Assembly: GCA_900539265.1 (NCBI GenBank)
Contig: UQBM01000009.1
Span: forward strand, 1-64,000
Reading direction: 5' to 3'
Length of the DNA: 64,000 bases
Origin: an uncultured Mollicutes bacterium
Lineage (GTDB): Bacteria > Bacillota_I > Bacilli_A > ML615J-28 > CAG-313
In this document: piece by piece, positions 46,243 through 55,680 of the stretch
How the letters are laid out: each line of letters opens with the position of its first letter
Position numbering within the stretch: position 1 is the stretch's first letter
Notes under the pieces: model-generated
What the model saw: the letters and a program-made list of their open reading frames with translations, nothing else
Database searches by the model: none
Told to the model about the DNA's origin: nothing
Made by a program: the position numbers and the translations under genes

Positions 46243-48354
46243 ATGGAAATGCAAGATTATTCAAAAGATGAAAAAGTATTAGAAAAATTTGGTCGTGATG
46301 TAACTGAAAGTGTAAGAGATGGAAAAATTGATCCAGTTATTGGTCGTGAAGAAGAAATTCTACGAATTGTGAAAATCCTTGCTAGAAAAACGAAAAATAA
46401 TCCAATTCTTATTGGTTCACCAGGTGTAGGTAAGACTGCTATTATTGAAGGATTGGCCGCACGTATCGTAAAAGAAGATGTTCCTGAAAATTTAAAAGGA
46501 TGTCATATATATGAACTAGATATGGGAGCACTTGTTGCTGGCGCAAAATATCGCGGTGAATTTGAGGAAAGATTAAAAGCTGTTTTAAATAAAATAAAAG
46601 AAAAAAATGGTGAAATGATTTTGTTTATTGATGAAATTCATTTAATTGTTGGTGCAGGTCGTGCTGATGGTGCTTTGGATGCTGGCAATATGTTAAAGCC
46701 AATGCTTGCTAGAGGAGAACTACATTGTATTGGGGCAACAACCTTAAATGAATATCGTAATTATATTGAAAAGGATTCTGCTCTTGAAAGACGTTTTGAA
46801 AAAGTTTATATAAGTGAGCCAACAGTAGAAGATACGATTAGTATTTTACGTGGTTTAAAAGATCGTTTTGAAGTATTCCATGGTGTTAGAATTTCCGATC
46901 CTGCAATTATTGCTGCCGCAACACTTTCTAATCGTTATATTACTGATCGTTTCTTGCCAGATAAGGCCATTGACTTAATTGATGAGGCTTGTGCATCAAT
47001 TAGAACGGAAATGAATTCTATGCCTAACGAACTTGATTTATTACAACGTCAAATTATGCAACTTGAAATTGAAAAAACTGCTCTTGAAAAAGAAAAGGAT
47101 GCTCTTTCTAAAGAACGACTTGGAAAAATAAACGAAGAATTAAAAGTTAAAAAACAAAATTCTGATGAAATGATGAAGAAATGGAAAAAAGAAAAAGAGG
47201 AATTATCAATAATTAAACAAAAACAAAAAGATTTAGAAAGTTATAAAAAAGAATATGATGATGCATTGTTAAAAGCTGATTATAATAGAGCTGGAGAATT
47301 AATCTATAAAATTATTCCAACCCTTGAAAAAGAGATAACTGCTTATGAACAAAAAACATCAACAAATAAGATGATATCTGAGGTTGTAACCGAAAATGAT
47401 ATTGCTGATATCATTTCTAAATCAACGAATATTCCTGTTTCTAAACTTGTCCAAGGGGATAAAGAGAAGTTATTGGGATTAAAAGATACGCTTGCTAAAA
47501 GGGTAATAGGACAAGATGAGGCTCTTACATTAGTTAGTGATGCTATAATTAGACAAAGATCGGGTATCAAAGATGAAAATAGACCAATTGGTTCCTTCTT
47601 ATTCCTAGGACCAACAGGTGTGGGTAAAACCGAAGTATGTAAAAGTTTAGCCGAAGCTTTGTTTGATAGTGAGTCACATATTGTTAGATTTGATATGAGT
47701 GAGTATATGGAACCTCATTCAGTATCTCGATTAATTGGTGCTCCTCCTGGATATGTTGGATATGATGAGGGAGGACAATTAACGGAGGCTATTAGAAGAA
47801 GACCATATTCAATAGTTTTATTTGATGAGGTTGAAAAAGCGCATCGAGATATTTTTAACGTATTATTGCAAATTCTTGATGATGGTCGCCTAACTGATTC
47901 GCAAGGAAGAGTAGTTGATTTTAAAAATACGATTATTATTATGACTTCTAATTTAGGTAGCGAATATCTTTTAAATCATGATGAAAATGCTACCGAACTT
48001 GTTATGAATGAAGTTCACGCCCACTTTAGACCTGAATTTCTAAATCGTATTGATGAAATAGTGATGTTTAATCCATTATCAAAAGATGTTCAAATAAAGA
48101 TTGTTGATAAACTTTTAAATGAATTAAGAGTAAGATTAAATAAAAATAATATTAAAGTTAATTTTACAAATGCGTTAAAGAAATATGTTATTGATAATAG
48201 TTATAATACTACTTATGGAGCAAGACCAATTAAACGTTTTATTCAAAAAAATATTGAGACAGAAATTGCTAAAAAAATTATTTCATCAGAGATAGAACCT
48301 AATTTCTATTATGAAATAGATTATCAAGGTCATTTAGTAATTTCTACTAAATAG
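46243..48354 (+). CDS. clpB: ClpB-type disaggregase lacking the N-domain
   Basis: A 703-residue AAA+ chaperone that works with DnaK to dissolve aggregates. The first ATPase domain has Walker A GSPGVGKT (58-65) and Walker B LFIDEIH. The coiled-coil M-domain runs from about 265 to 375, and its length and sequence match ClpB, not ClpC. The second ATPase domain has GPTGVGKT (456-463) and the pore segment GAPPGYVGYDEGG. It starts where the first AAA domain of ordinary ClpB starts, so the 145-residue N-domain is missing, as in mycoplasma ClpB. AAAGGGGTGA precedes the ATG and there is no room for the missing domain behind the CIRCE promoter. Confidence 0.95.
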   Translation: MEMQDYSKDEKVLEKFGRDVTESVRDGKIDPVIGREEEILRIVKILARKTKNNPILIGSPGVGKTAIIEGLAARIVKEDVPENLKGCHIYELDMGALVAGAKYRGEFEERLKAVLNKIKEKNGEMILFIDEIHLIVGAGRADGALDAGNMLKPMLARGELHCIGATTLNEYRNYIEKDSALERRFEKVYISEPTVEDTISILRGLKDRFEVFHGVRISDPAIIAAATLSNRYITDRFLPDKAIDLIDEACASIRTEMNSMPNELDLLQRQIMQLEIEKTALEKEKDALSKERLGKINEELKVKKQNSDEMMKKWKKEKEELSIIKQKQKDLESYKKEYDDALLKADYNRAGELIYKIIPTLEKEITAYEQKTSTNKMISEVVTENDIADIISKSTNIPVSKLVQGDKEKLLGLKDTLAKRVIGQDEALTLVSDAIIRQRSGIKDENRPIGSFLFLGPTGVGKTEVCKSLAEALFDSESHIVRFDMSEYMEPHSVSRLIGAPPGYVGYDEGGQLTEAIRRRPYSIVLFDEVEKAHRDIFNVLLQILDDGRLTDSQGRVVDFKNTIIIMTSNLGSEYLLNHDENATELVMNEVHAHFRPEFLNRIDEIVMFNPLSKDVQIKIVDKLLNELRVRLNKNNIKVNFTNALKKYVIDNSYNTTYGARPIKRFIQKNIETEIAKKIISSEIEPNFYYEIDYQGHLVISTK

Positions 48355-48378
48355 AAAAATGATAGTGCTTAATGAAGT

Positions 48379-48411
48379 AAAACTACAGTTTATTAAAAAC
48401 TGTAGTTTTTT
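48379..48411 (+). terminator. Terminator of clpB
   Basis: AAAACTACAGTTT (48379-48391) pairs with AAACTGTAGTTTT (from 48397), followed by T. Confidence 0.85.
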
Positions 48412-48454
48412 GATTATTAATAAAATGTCTAAAAATAGTTAAAAGGTTTATATT

Positions 48455-48484
48455 TTGGACAAAAAAATAAAAATGAGATATAAT
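48455..48484 (+). promoter_or_regulatory. Probable promoter of the AlkD-like gene
   Basis: TTGGAC (48455-48460) and TATAAT (48479-48484) with an 18-base spacer, 17 bases before the start codon. Confidence 0.5.
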
Positions 48485-48501
48485 AATTAAGGTGAAAAAA
48501 A

Positions 48502-49170
48502 ATGCAAGAAGAATTTTATAATTTAGCAAATAAATCACAAGCAGCTTTTGCAAAAAAGTTAACGCCAACGAATATTGCTTTTTTAGGTATTAAAATACCT
48601 AGGATTAAAGAATTTGTAAAAAATCATCAAATAACATATGATGAACTATACAATATTAAGTTAAATCAATATGTTGAACAAGATATTTTATTTGGTCTTT
48701 TTTTAAATAAACTTGGAAAAATTAAAAATCAGTTATATTATGATACTTTTTTATATTTTGTTAAATATTTAGATAATTGGATGACTTGTGATACCTTTGT
48801 TTGCGATACAAAATTTAAAAAGAATGATTATGATCAACTACTTTCTATTATTCAATGTTTATTGCAACAAGAACCAATAGAAATTAGATGTGGTTTAATT
48901 CTTTTAAAAAAATATTTTATTAAGGAATTAGAATTTGATGAAATATTTAAAATGATAAAAGGAATTAAATATGGCAATTATTATGTTGATATGGGATGTG
49001 CTTGGTTATTGTGCACAATGGGTTGTTATAATTTTGAATACATATATAATCATTTACCTAATATATTAGAGATGTCTAATTTTGTGTATAATAAAACACT
49101 TCAAAAAATGAGGGAATCATACTTAATTACACCAGAACAAAAACAGCGTCTTAAAAATTTAAATTTTTAA
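48502..49170 (+). CDS. AlkD-like DNA alkylation repair protein
   Basis: A 222-residue all-helical HEAT-like repeat protein of the AlkD family, glycosylases that remove bulky or positively charged alkyl bases. GIKIPRIKEFVK near residue 30, DNWMTCDTF near 96, and YYVDMGCAWLLC near 160 match the conserved family blocks (DNW and the late Trp). Family members are about 220-240 residues, so this is complete. AAGGTGA precedes the ATG. Single-gene unit. Confidence 0.85.
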   Translation: MQEEFYNLANKSQAAFAKKLTPTNIAFLGIKIPRIKEFVKNHQITYDELYNIKLNQYVEQDILFGLFLNKLGKIKNQLYYDTFLYFVKYLDNWMTCDTFVCDTKFKKNDYDQLLSIIQCLLQQEPIEIRCGLILLKKYFIKELEFDEIFKMIKGIKYGNYYVDMGCAWLLCTMGCYNFEYIYNHLPNILEMSNFVYNKTLQKMRESYLITPEQKQRLKNLNF

Positions 49171-49192
49171 AACTATATTTTATTGTTTTATT

Positions 49193-49231
49193 TGACATAT
49201 TTTTAATTTGATGGTATTCAAAAATATGTCA
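49193..49231. repeat. Perfect 12-bp inverted repeat before tRNA-Arg
   Basis: TGACATATTTTT (49193-49204) and AAAAATATGTCA (49220-49231) flank 15 bases. It overlaps a TTGACA (49192-49197) that could be the -35 box of the tRNA promoter, with a weak TATTCA at 49215-49220. There is no T-run after it, so terminator function for the AlkD-like gene is doubtful. Confidence 0.5.
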
Positions 49232-49238
49232 TTCCTAT

Positions 49239-49315
49239 GTGCGTATAGCTCAGTTGGACAGAGCAGCTGCCTCCTAAGCAGCAGGTCGGATGTTCGAATC
49301 ATCTTACGCACGCCA
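49239..49315 (+). tRNA. tRNA-Arg (anticodon CCT)
   Basis: The acceptor stem GTGCGTA pairs with TACGCAC; D-arm GCTC/GAGC; anticodon stem GCTGC/GCAGC around the loop CTCCTAA, giving anticodon CCT for codon AGG. The T-loop is TTCGAAT and the CCA end is encoded. Confidence 0.95.
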
Positions 49316-49325
49316 GAGATTTTTT

Positions 49326-49357
49326 AAAAGGCAGTGTCTAATAACTGCCTTTTTTTA
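49326..49357 (+). terminator. Terminator after tRNA-Arg
   Basis: AAAAGGCAGT (49326-49335) and ACTGCCTTTT (49344-49353) with an 8-base loop and a T-run. Confidence 0.85.
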
Positions 49358-49488
49358 AGTTAGTTTATAAAATTTATGTATAATAATATAAATAATGATA
49401 TAATAGATATAATTATTAAAAATAATAATATATAATTTTGTAAATATATTAAACTAATAATTTATAATTGGAACAAGAGGTGACAAAT

Positions 49489-51282
49489 ATGAAGTATGGC
49501 TTATGGAAGACTTTTACAACACAAATAAAAAGGATTGAGGAAGGTAAGATATCCTATGTATATTTAATATATATACTAAATGCCTTAGCATCAGGAGTAA
49601 TTCCAGTTATTGGTGTCTTTTTTACAAAAATTATTATTGATGAAATTACAACATCAAATAGTATTGATGTTTTTTTATTTAAGATGCTTATCTTAATTAT
49701 TATATCTACTATTTGTTTAGTTTTAAAGTCCATTCTTGAAGGTATACTTTCTGGTAAATTTTTATTGTTAAGGCAAAAGGAATTTGAGAAAGTAATTCAT
49801 TTATATCATACTACTAAATATGAAAATATTGAAAATAGTGATTTCCAAGATACTGTAAATAGTGCTTCTGAGGCATTAGAAGGTGATGGTAGAGGATTTG
49901 AAAAATCTTATAGTAATTTTAAAATAATTTTAACATCACTTGTAAGTATTATTTTATTTAGCATTATTTTAGCATATTTTAATATTATTTTGGTAATTGT
50001 TTGTTTTTTATCAACACTAATATCTATTATTATCAATAAAAAAGTAGCTGATTACAATCGAAAAAGGCAAAAAGATTTAGCACATGCTAACAGACAAAAA
50101 TCCTATTATAATAATGCAGCAAGTGATTTTTCTTATGGTAAGGATACAAGAATCTTTTCGTTAAAAGAATTTATTATGGAGAAATATAATGATAAATCGT
50201 TATCTTATTTAAAAGTCCTACATGATTTATTAAATAAAGAATTTAAATATGGATTATTTGGACTAGTTACTTTATTGATTCAAGATGGTATATCATATAG
50301 TATAATTGTCTATAGTGCTATTAAAGGTTATATTACTTTATCAGAAGTTACATTATATATTTCATCAATTATTGCTTTTACGACGGTTCTTAGAACTCTA
50401 TCTGATAATATAACTGATTTAATTAAAAATTTAAAATTAACAATGACTTATTTCGAGTTTATGGATTCAACTGAGAAAGAGAAAAAATTAAACAAATGGG
50501 AATTTGACTATCATGAAGGTGTAACCATTGAATTTAAGGATGTTTGGTTTAAATATCCCAACACTGATAATTATATTTTAAAAAATTTAAATTTTAAAAT
50601 AAATAAAAATGAAAAAATTGCCATTGTTGGAACAAATGGTGCTGGTAAAACAACAATTGTAAAACTAATTTGTGGTCTATTTGAACCGACTGAAGGTCAA
50701 GTTTTAGTAAATAATGTGGATTTAAAGACTCTTGATAAAGAAGATTATCAAAAATTAATATCTACGGTATTTCAAGATTATGATATTTATGCTTTGACAG
50801 TTTTAGAAAATGTTGGGGGTATGGATTACAATAGAGAAAAAGTTATTCAATGTATAGATTCTGTTGGTTTAAAAGAAGTAATTGAAGCTTTACCAAATAG
50901 CTATGATACAACTCTATTAAAAGTTATTGACGAAAATGGTGTGGATTTATCAGGTGGGCAAAAACAAAAGATTGCTATTGCAAGAGCTTTATATAAAGAT
51001 GGTGGAATTGTTATCCTCGATGAGCCGACAAGTGCGTTAGATGCCTTGGCTGAGGCTTCTATATATCAACAATTTTCCAATTTGGTGAAAAATAAAACCT
51101 CAATTTATATATCGCATAGACTTTCTTCTACTAAATTTTGTAATCGAATTTTATTCTTTAATGAAAATGGTCTACAAGAAGAGGGCACACATGATGATTT
51201 GATGAAGAATAGACAAGGGTACTATGAGATGTTTATGATTCAAGGTAAATATTATCAAGAAGGAGGAAATAGTAATGATTAA
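49489..51282 (+). CDS. ABC exporter half-transporter, first subunit
   Basis: A 597-residue exporter-type half-transporter with about six transmembrane helices in the first 320 residues. The ATPase follows: Walker A GTNGAGKT (about 381-388), signature LSGGQKQK, Walker B IVILDEPTSALD and the H-loop ISHR. The ATG at 49489 is 5 bases after AGAGGTGA; the TTG at 49468 is upstream of that site. It overlaps the second half-transporter by 8 bases, so the two probably form a heterodimer. In both, Glu follows the Walker B Asp, so both sites could be active. Substrate unknown. Confidence 0.9.
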   Translation: MKYGLWKTFTTQIKRIEEGKISYVYLIYILNALASGVIPVIGVFFTKIIIDEITTSNSIDVFLFKMLILIIISTICLVLKSILEGILSGKFLLLRQKEFEKVIHLYHTTKYENIENSDFQDTVNSASEALEGDGRGFEKSYSNFKIILTSLVSIILFSIILAYFNIILVIVCFLSTLISIIINKKVADYNRKRQKDLAHANRQKSYYNNAASDFSYGKDTRIFSLKEFIMEKYNDKSLSYLKVLHDLLNKEFKYGLFGLVTLLIQDGISYSIIVYSAIKGYITLSEVTLYISSIIAFTTVLRTLSDNITDLIKNLKLTMTYFEFMDSTEKEKKLNKWEFDYHEGVTIEFKDVWFKYPNTDNYILKNLNFKINKNEKIAIVGTNGAGKTTIVKLICGLFEPTEGQVLVNNVDLKTLDKEDYQKLISTVFQDYDIYALTVLENVGGMDYNREKVIQCIDSVGLKEVIEALPNSYDTTLLKVIDENGVDLSGGQKQKIAIARALYKDGGIVILDEPTSALDALAEASIYQQFSNLVKNKTSIYISHRLSSTKFCNRILFFNENGLQEEGTHDDLMKNRQGYYEMFMIQGKYYQEGGNSND

Positions 51283-53017
51283 AATATTAATTCCATTTAT
51301 AAAATTATCCTTTAAAGAGTATAAACCTTATTTTATAGCACTCATATTCAATGCTTTAATTTTATCAGCTCAAACTATATTTGCTGCATATACTCTTAGT
51401 TTGATTCTTTCTTTAATTGAGTCTAAAAATATAAATTCTTCATTGATATATGTAGTTATAATTGTTGGAATTGAAATGCTATTATTTTTCTTGGTATTAT
51501 TATCTAAAAATATACTAGCAAAACATCAAGCAATAATGGAAGAAAAAATTGATCAAATGTTAACTAGAAAGATTTTAGAAATTCCATTTAATTATTTAGA
51601 AGATCCTAAGTATTTAGAACTAAAAAAGAATGCTTCTTTTAGTATTAATAATATGGGTGCTATTTATAGTTTATTTACTAGTTTTGCTACTTTATTTTCT
51701 AATATTATAAGTTTGATTGGATTATTGGTTATTATTCTATCTTTTGATTATATTATTCCAATTATTTTATTTGTTGGTGCTATTTTAACAATTTTAGTTG
51801 TGATGTTGTCAATGAAGTCACAAATTAAATTTTATAAAGAATTATTACCAATTAACTACAAATATGGATACTATTTAGATTCAGTAATTACTCCTACAAA
51901 AGTTAAGGAATTAAAATTTTATTCATTATATGATATTTTATATATTAATTTTTCTAATTATGGTACAAATGTTTCTAAGCGTTTTGGAAAGTATTATACA
52001 AAGGTGAGTTTATTTTATTCTGCTTCAGTTATTTTGAGGTATATTCAATTAGCATTTGTATATGCCTTAGTAGGAATTAAAACAATAACAGAAAAATTAC
52101 CAATTTCTAAGTTCTCTTTATTAGCCCAAGCAGCTTTATCTTTTACCACAACTATTCAAAGTATTGTAGAATCATTGGGTAACTTTTTTAGAAATATTGA
52201 ATATATTAAACCATTTATGGAATTTATGGCTATCAATACTGAAATTAAAAATGGTACAAATAAATTAGATAAAATTTTAACTATTGAATTTAAAAATGTA
52301 ACTTTCAAATATCCAAATACTGATAAAATTATTTTAGACAATGTATCATTTAAATTTAATGAATCGGAAAAAATCTCTATTGTTGGTCTTAATGGTGCAG
52401 GTAAAACAACAATTGTGAAGTTATTGTGTCGACTATACTGTCCCAATGAAGGGATAATTTTAGTTAATGATATTCCTATTGAAGAATATGAAAAAGATTC
52501 ATATATTAAACAAATTAGTGCAGTATTTCAAGACTATAAACTTTTTGCTTATTCAATTAAAGATAATATAGATCCTACATCTCAAGTTGATGTTAAAAAG
52601 ATTTGTACTGATGTAGGTATTAATGAAAAAATAGAGAAACTTCCAAATAAGTATGATTCTTTTATTGGTAAATATTATGATGATATTGGTGTTGAGTTAT
52701 CTGGTGGTCAATTGCAAAAAATAGCTATTGCTAGAGCTTTAGCTAAAGATAGTAGTTTATTGATTCTAGATGAGCCAACAAGTGCACTAGATCCACTAGC
52801 AGAAGCCGAGATATATGAGAATTTTAATCAATTATCTAATGATAAAATGGCAATCTATATTTCTCATCGAATGTCATCATCAATTTTTTGTGATAGAATT
52901 TTAGTTCTTGATGGTGGTATTGTAAGTGATTTTGATACCCATCAAAATTTAATGTTAAAAAAGAATTCTTTATATTATAAATTATTTACTACACAAGCAA
53001 AAAATTATAAATTGTAA
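51275..53017 (+). CDS. ABC exporter half-transporter, second subunit
   Basis: A 580-residue partner of the preceding gene with the same layout: transmembrane domain in the first 310 residues, Walker A GLNGAGKT (about 371-378), signature LSGGQLQK, Walker B LLILDEPTSALD. AGGAGG lies inside the end of the first gene, 8 bases before the ATG. A strong terminator follows. Confidence 0.9.
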   Translation: MIKILIPFIKLSFKEYKPYFIALIFNALILSAQTIFAAYTLSLILSLIESKNINSSLIYVVIIVGIEMLLFFLVLLSKNILAKHQAIMEEKIDQMLTRKILEIPFNYLEDPKYLELKKNASFSINNMGAIYSLFTSFATLFSNIISLIGLLVIILSFDYIIPIILFVGAILTILVVMLSMKSQIKFYKELLPINYKYGYYLDSVITPTKVKELKFYSLYDILYINFSNYGTNVSKRFGKYYTKVSLFYSASVILRYIQLAFVYALVGIKTITEKLPISKFSLLAQAALSFTTTIQSIVESLGNFFRNIEYIKPFMEFMAINTEIKNGTNKLDKILTIEFKNVTFKYPNTDKIILDNVSFKFNESEKISIVGLNGAGKTTIVKLLCRLYCPNEGIILVNDIPIEEYEKDSYIKQISAVFQDYKLFAYSIKDNIDPTSQVDVKKICTDVGINEKIEKLPNKYDSFIGKYYDDIGVELSGGQLQKIAIARALAKDSSLLILDEPTSALDPLAEAEIYENFNQLSNDKMAIYISHRMSSSIFCDRILVLDGGIVSDFDTHQNLMLKKNSLYYKLFTTQAKNYKL

Positions 53018-53021
53018 ATGT

Positions 53022-53052
53022 AAAACTCTGCTATAAAATAGCAGAGTTTTAT
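53022..53052. terminator. Bidirectional terminator between ABC exporter and MerR gene
   Basis: AAAACTCTGCTA (53022-53033) and TAGCAGAGTTTT (53039-53050) with a 5-base loop. A and T flanks let it serve both converging transcripts. Confidence 0.8.
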
Positions 53053-53067
53053 TATTAAAATAGAGTT

Positions 53068-53850
53068 TTATTGGTCAATATATATTTGTATTTGATAATT
53101 CCAGTGAAGGATTCCTGTTATTATAATTTGTTCAATAATAAATGAAGGTATTATACCATATTGGTGTTTTGCTAGTGACAATAAATGATGAGTTGTTTTG
53201 GATTTAGTTTCTTCAGTACAGTTAGCACATAAATATTTACCTTGAGGTAGGTATTTCAATCTAGAATCTTGGTCATATTTTGTGCATAAGGCAAATAATT
53301 TAGGTATATTGTTTTCAATATAAATACCTGCTAAATCTTCAAATTCAAATAAGTTTCTTTTTTCAACTGTAATACTATCATAAAAATGTTTTAAGTAATT
53401 CCAAAGATTATCTAGTGATGGTTTTTTAAGTGTATCTGAAAGTAGAATGACTCGAATGGGATATTCTTGAATAAAGGTGTCTAGATTATTCTTTTTTTGT
53501 AATAGTTTATTTTCATAATCACTTTTGGCTAATTGAATTTTTTCTTTACTTAAGCGGAGAGAAGCTATTTTTTCATCTGCTTTTAGTTGAGCTTGTTCTA
53601 GAAAATCAATTATCTTTTGCAAATCTTGAAGATCTAAAAGTTGTTTGATATCCTTTAGAGGTAAATCCATTTGTTGCAATGCATGTATGGTATTTAATCT
53701 AACAATATCTTCTATTGAATAATAACGATATTTGGTATTTTTATCTTTAATGCTTGGCTTTAGCAAATTAATGCGATCATAATGTCTTAAGGTTTCCGTT
53801 GTCGTATTTGCCATTTTGGCAGCTTCACCAATTGAAAAATAATTTTTCAT
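53068..53850 (-). CDS. MerR-family regulator
   Basis: A 260-residue regulator: N-terminal MerR helix-turn-helix (YFSIGEAAKMANTTTETLRHYDRINLL), wing with KYRYYSIEDI, a dimerisation helix at about 75-115, and a C-terminal effector domain of about 140 residues that looks like the GyrI/BltR-type ligand-binding class. The ATG at 53848-53850 is preferred; the GTG at 53860-53862 overlaps the AGGAG site. It diverges from a DUF4097 lipoprotein gene whose promoter has the 19-base spacer that MerR proteins act on. Confidence 0.88.
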   Translation of the reverse strand: MKNYFSIGEAAKMANTTTETLRHYDRINLLKPSIKDKNTKYRYYSIEDIVRLNTIHALQQMDLPLKDIKQLLDLQDLQKIIDFLEQAQLKADEKIASLRLSKEKIQLAKSDYENKLLQKKNNLDTFIQEYPIRVILLSDTLKKPSLDNLWNYLKHFYDSITVEKRNLFEFEDLAGIYIENNIPKLFALCTKYDQDSRLKYLPQGKYLCANCTEETKSKTTHHLLSLAKHQYGIIPSFIIEQIIITGILHWNYQIQIYIDQ

Positions 53851-53867
53851 TTTTTTATGCACTCCTA

Positions 53868-53898
53868 TTGACTTTTGTCTAACACAAAAGTTTATAAT
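53868..53898 (+). promoter_or_regulatory. MerR-type promoter with 19-bp spacer and operator
   Basis: TTGACT (53868-53873) and TATAAT (53893-53898) are 19 bases apart. A perfect inverted repeat, ACTTTTGT (53871-53878) / ACAAAAGT (53884-53891), fills the spacer. Over-long spacer plus spacer-centred dyad is the hallmark of MerR-activated promoters. Confidence 0.8.
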
Positions 53899-53959
53899 AA
53901 TATTGTAACATAAAAAAATATAAGAAACAACTCTTATGTTGATAAAAAGAAAGGAGCAT

Positions 53960-53971
53960 ATGATGAAATAA
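53960..53971 (+). other. Three-codon reading frame after a strong ribosome-binding site
   Basis: AAAGGAG is followed 3 bases later by ATG ATG AAA TAA. It could be a leader mini-ORF of the MerR-controlled transcript or the trace of a lost gene. No continuation is visible behind the stop. Confidence 0.25.
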
Positions 53972-54036
53972 TATATAGATATTTAATACCCAGACAATAT
54001 TATCAATAATTATATAATACAAAGGAGGAAAATAAA

Positions 54037-54696
54037 ATGAAAAAAGTAATAATATTAATAATAAATATAACTATGATAATGTTTTTATTTACTAGTTGTT
54101 CAAAAAACAATCAATTTACAAAAAAAATTTATACAACAGATAATTTAGAAATTAAGAAAATTAATATTAACGCAAGAGATCGACAAGTACAAATTGTATC
54201 ATCTGAAGATAATCTAATTCGCATTGAATATTTTGAAAATGAACAAGAGTCTTATAGTATTTCAATTAATAAGGATAAAACTTTAGATATAATACTAGAA
54301 AATAATAAAAGTTGGTTAGATTATTTTGGGCAAAAAGAAAATATTGATAATCGTAAAATAATTTTATCAGTACCTAATAATTTATTGATTGATTTAATAA
54401 TTGAAACTACAAATGAAAATGTTAATATTTCGAAAGAAGTTTTGTTAAACAAATTATCAGTTTCTGTAAATGGGGGTAATATTATTTTTAATAAATTAGA
54501 TATAAGTAGCGATATATTTTTAAATGTTAAAAATGGTAATATTATAGGTTCAATTATAGGAAGTTATGATGACTATTCAATAAGTTGTCAAATAAAAAAA
54601 GGAAAAACTAATTTACCATCTAAAAAAGATGGAGGTTTTAAACAATTAAATGTAGTTGTAAATAATGGTGATGCAAAGATTGAAATTAATAAATAA
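54037..54696 (+). CDS. DUF4097-type lipoprotein
   Basis: A 219-residue predicted lipoprotein (lipobox FTSC). The mature part is a repetitive beta structure typical of DUF4097 (IKKININARDRQVQIVSSED, later VSVNGGNIIF, VKNGNIIGSI, VVNNGDAKIEI). Such proteins often sit next to envelope-stress or MerR/PspC-type regulators. AAAGGAGG lies 8 bases before the ATG. It is the only complete gene on the MerR-type promoter, so it is the likely target of the divergent regulator. Confidence 0.78.
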   Translation: MKKVIILIINITMIMFLFTSCSKNNQFTKKIYTTDNLEIKKININARDRQVQIVSSEDNLIRIEYFENEQESYSISINKDKTLDIILENNKSWLDYFGQKENIDNRKIILSVPNNLLIDLIIETTNENVNISKEVLLNKLSVSVNGGNIIFNKLDISSDIFLNVKNGNIIGSIIGSYDDYSISCQIKKGKTNLPSKKDGGFKQLNVVVNNGDAKIEINK

Positions 54697-54700
54697 AAAA

Positions 54701-55519
54701 TTATTTTTTTGTTTGATAATCAGAAATCATATTTCTTACTTTAGTACTAAGCTCTGTGCTATTTAAGTTTTCATAATCTTGATAATCTAAAGTATCAAGA
54801 ATATCCAAGTTAACATAAGTTTTCTTCCAAGGGGAATTTTTATGAATATGATTAGTATTTTGCAAACAACAAACGACAATTGGCGATTTCGCTTTCATTG
54901 CAATTTTGAATGAACCAGGATGAAATTCTAATAATTCACCAGATTTACTTCTTGTACCCTCAGGACAAATATGAATATTACTCCAATCATTTGTAATAAA
55001 ATCAGTGGCTTTTTTAATCGCTTTAACGGCTTGATGAGCATCACTTCTATCTAGTGATATAAATCCTGCGTTGTAAATAAATTTTCCACAAATAGGTAAT
55101 TTTTCATTTTCTTTTTTAGTAATGCAAATCATTGGATGTTTTTTTAAGGAATAAATAATAAGCATTGGATCAAAGTTAGATAAATGATTAGATATAACTA
55201 AAAAATGTTTATCACTTGGTAGTTTATTTAATCCATTAATAATAACTTTTGTTCTAGATAATTTAATTATAAGGTAATTTGTTTGTTCAACAAAAAAATA
55301 ATATAAGTTATGAGGTTTCTTGATATCTTTTTTTGTATTTAGAAATAATGACCATATATATAGTATAAGTATGTAAATTAAAAAGCATAGTAAATACAAT
55401 AAAGGAACTAATATAATTGGGATTAAAAACAAATACCAATGTGAAGATAAACTTGTACAAAAATAAATTAAAATAGCTGATATTATGCTAATAATCCAAA
55501 ATAATATTGATAGAATCAT
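54701..55519 (-). CDS. plsC: 1-acyl-glycerol-3-phosphate acyltransferase (PlsC-like)
   Basis: A 272-residue membrane acyltransferase that makes phosphatidic acid. Two N-terminal hydrophobic stretches (about 1-60) precede the catalytic NHLSNFD (His112, Asp117; HX4D) and the glycerophosphate-binding PEGTRS (about 186-191). AGGAG is 8 bases before the ATG. It converges on the DUF4097 gene with only four bases between the stops. Confidence 0.88.
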   Translation of the reverse strand: MILSILFWIISIISAILIYFCTSLSSHWYLFLIPIILVPLLYLLCFLIYILILYIWSLFLNTKKDIKKPHNLYYFFVEQTNYLIIKLSRTKVIINGLNKLPSDKHFLVISNHLSNFDPMLIIYSLKKHPMICITKKENEKLPICGKFIYNAGFISLDRSDAHQAVKAIKKATDFITNDWSNIHICPEGTRSKSGELLEFHPGSFKIAMKAKSPIVVCCLQNTNHIHKNSPWKKTYVNLDILDTLDYQDYENLNSTELSTKVRNMISDYQTKK

Positions 55520-55680
55520 ATAATACTCTCCTAAATGAATTTTATATTATTATATCATATTTTATTATAAATTGGTTAAAATATAATTTATATTATAAAT
55601 AAACTGCTATTTTATTGCAAGATTAAACTAAAAAATCTATAATAAATAAAAACATTAAGAGAGTAAAAGAAGTTGTTTCA

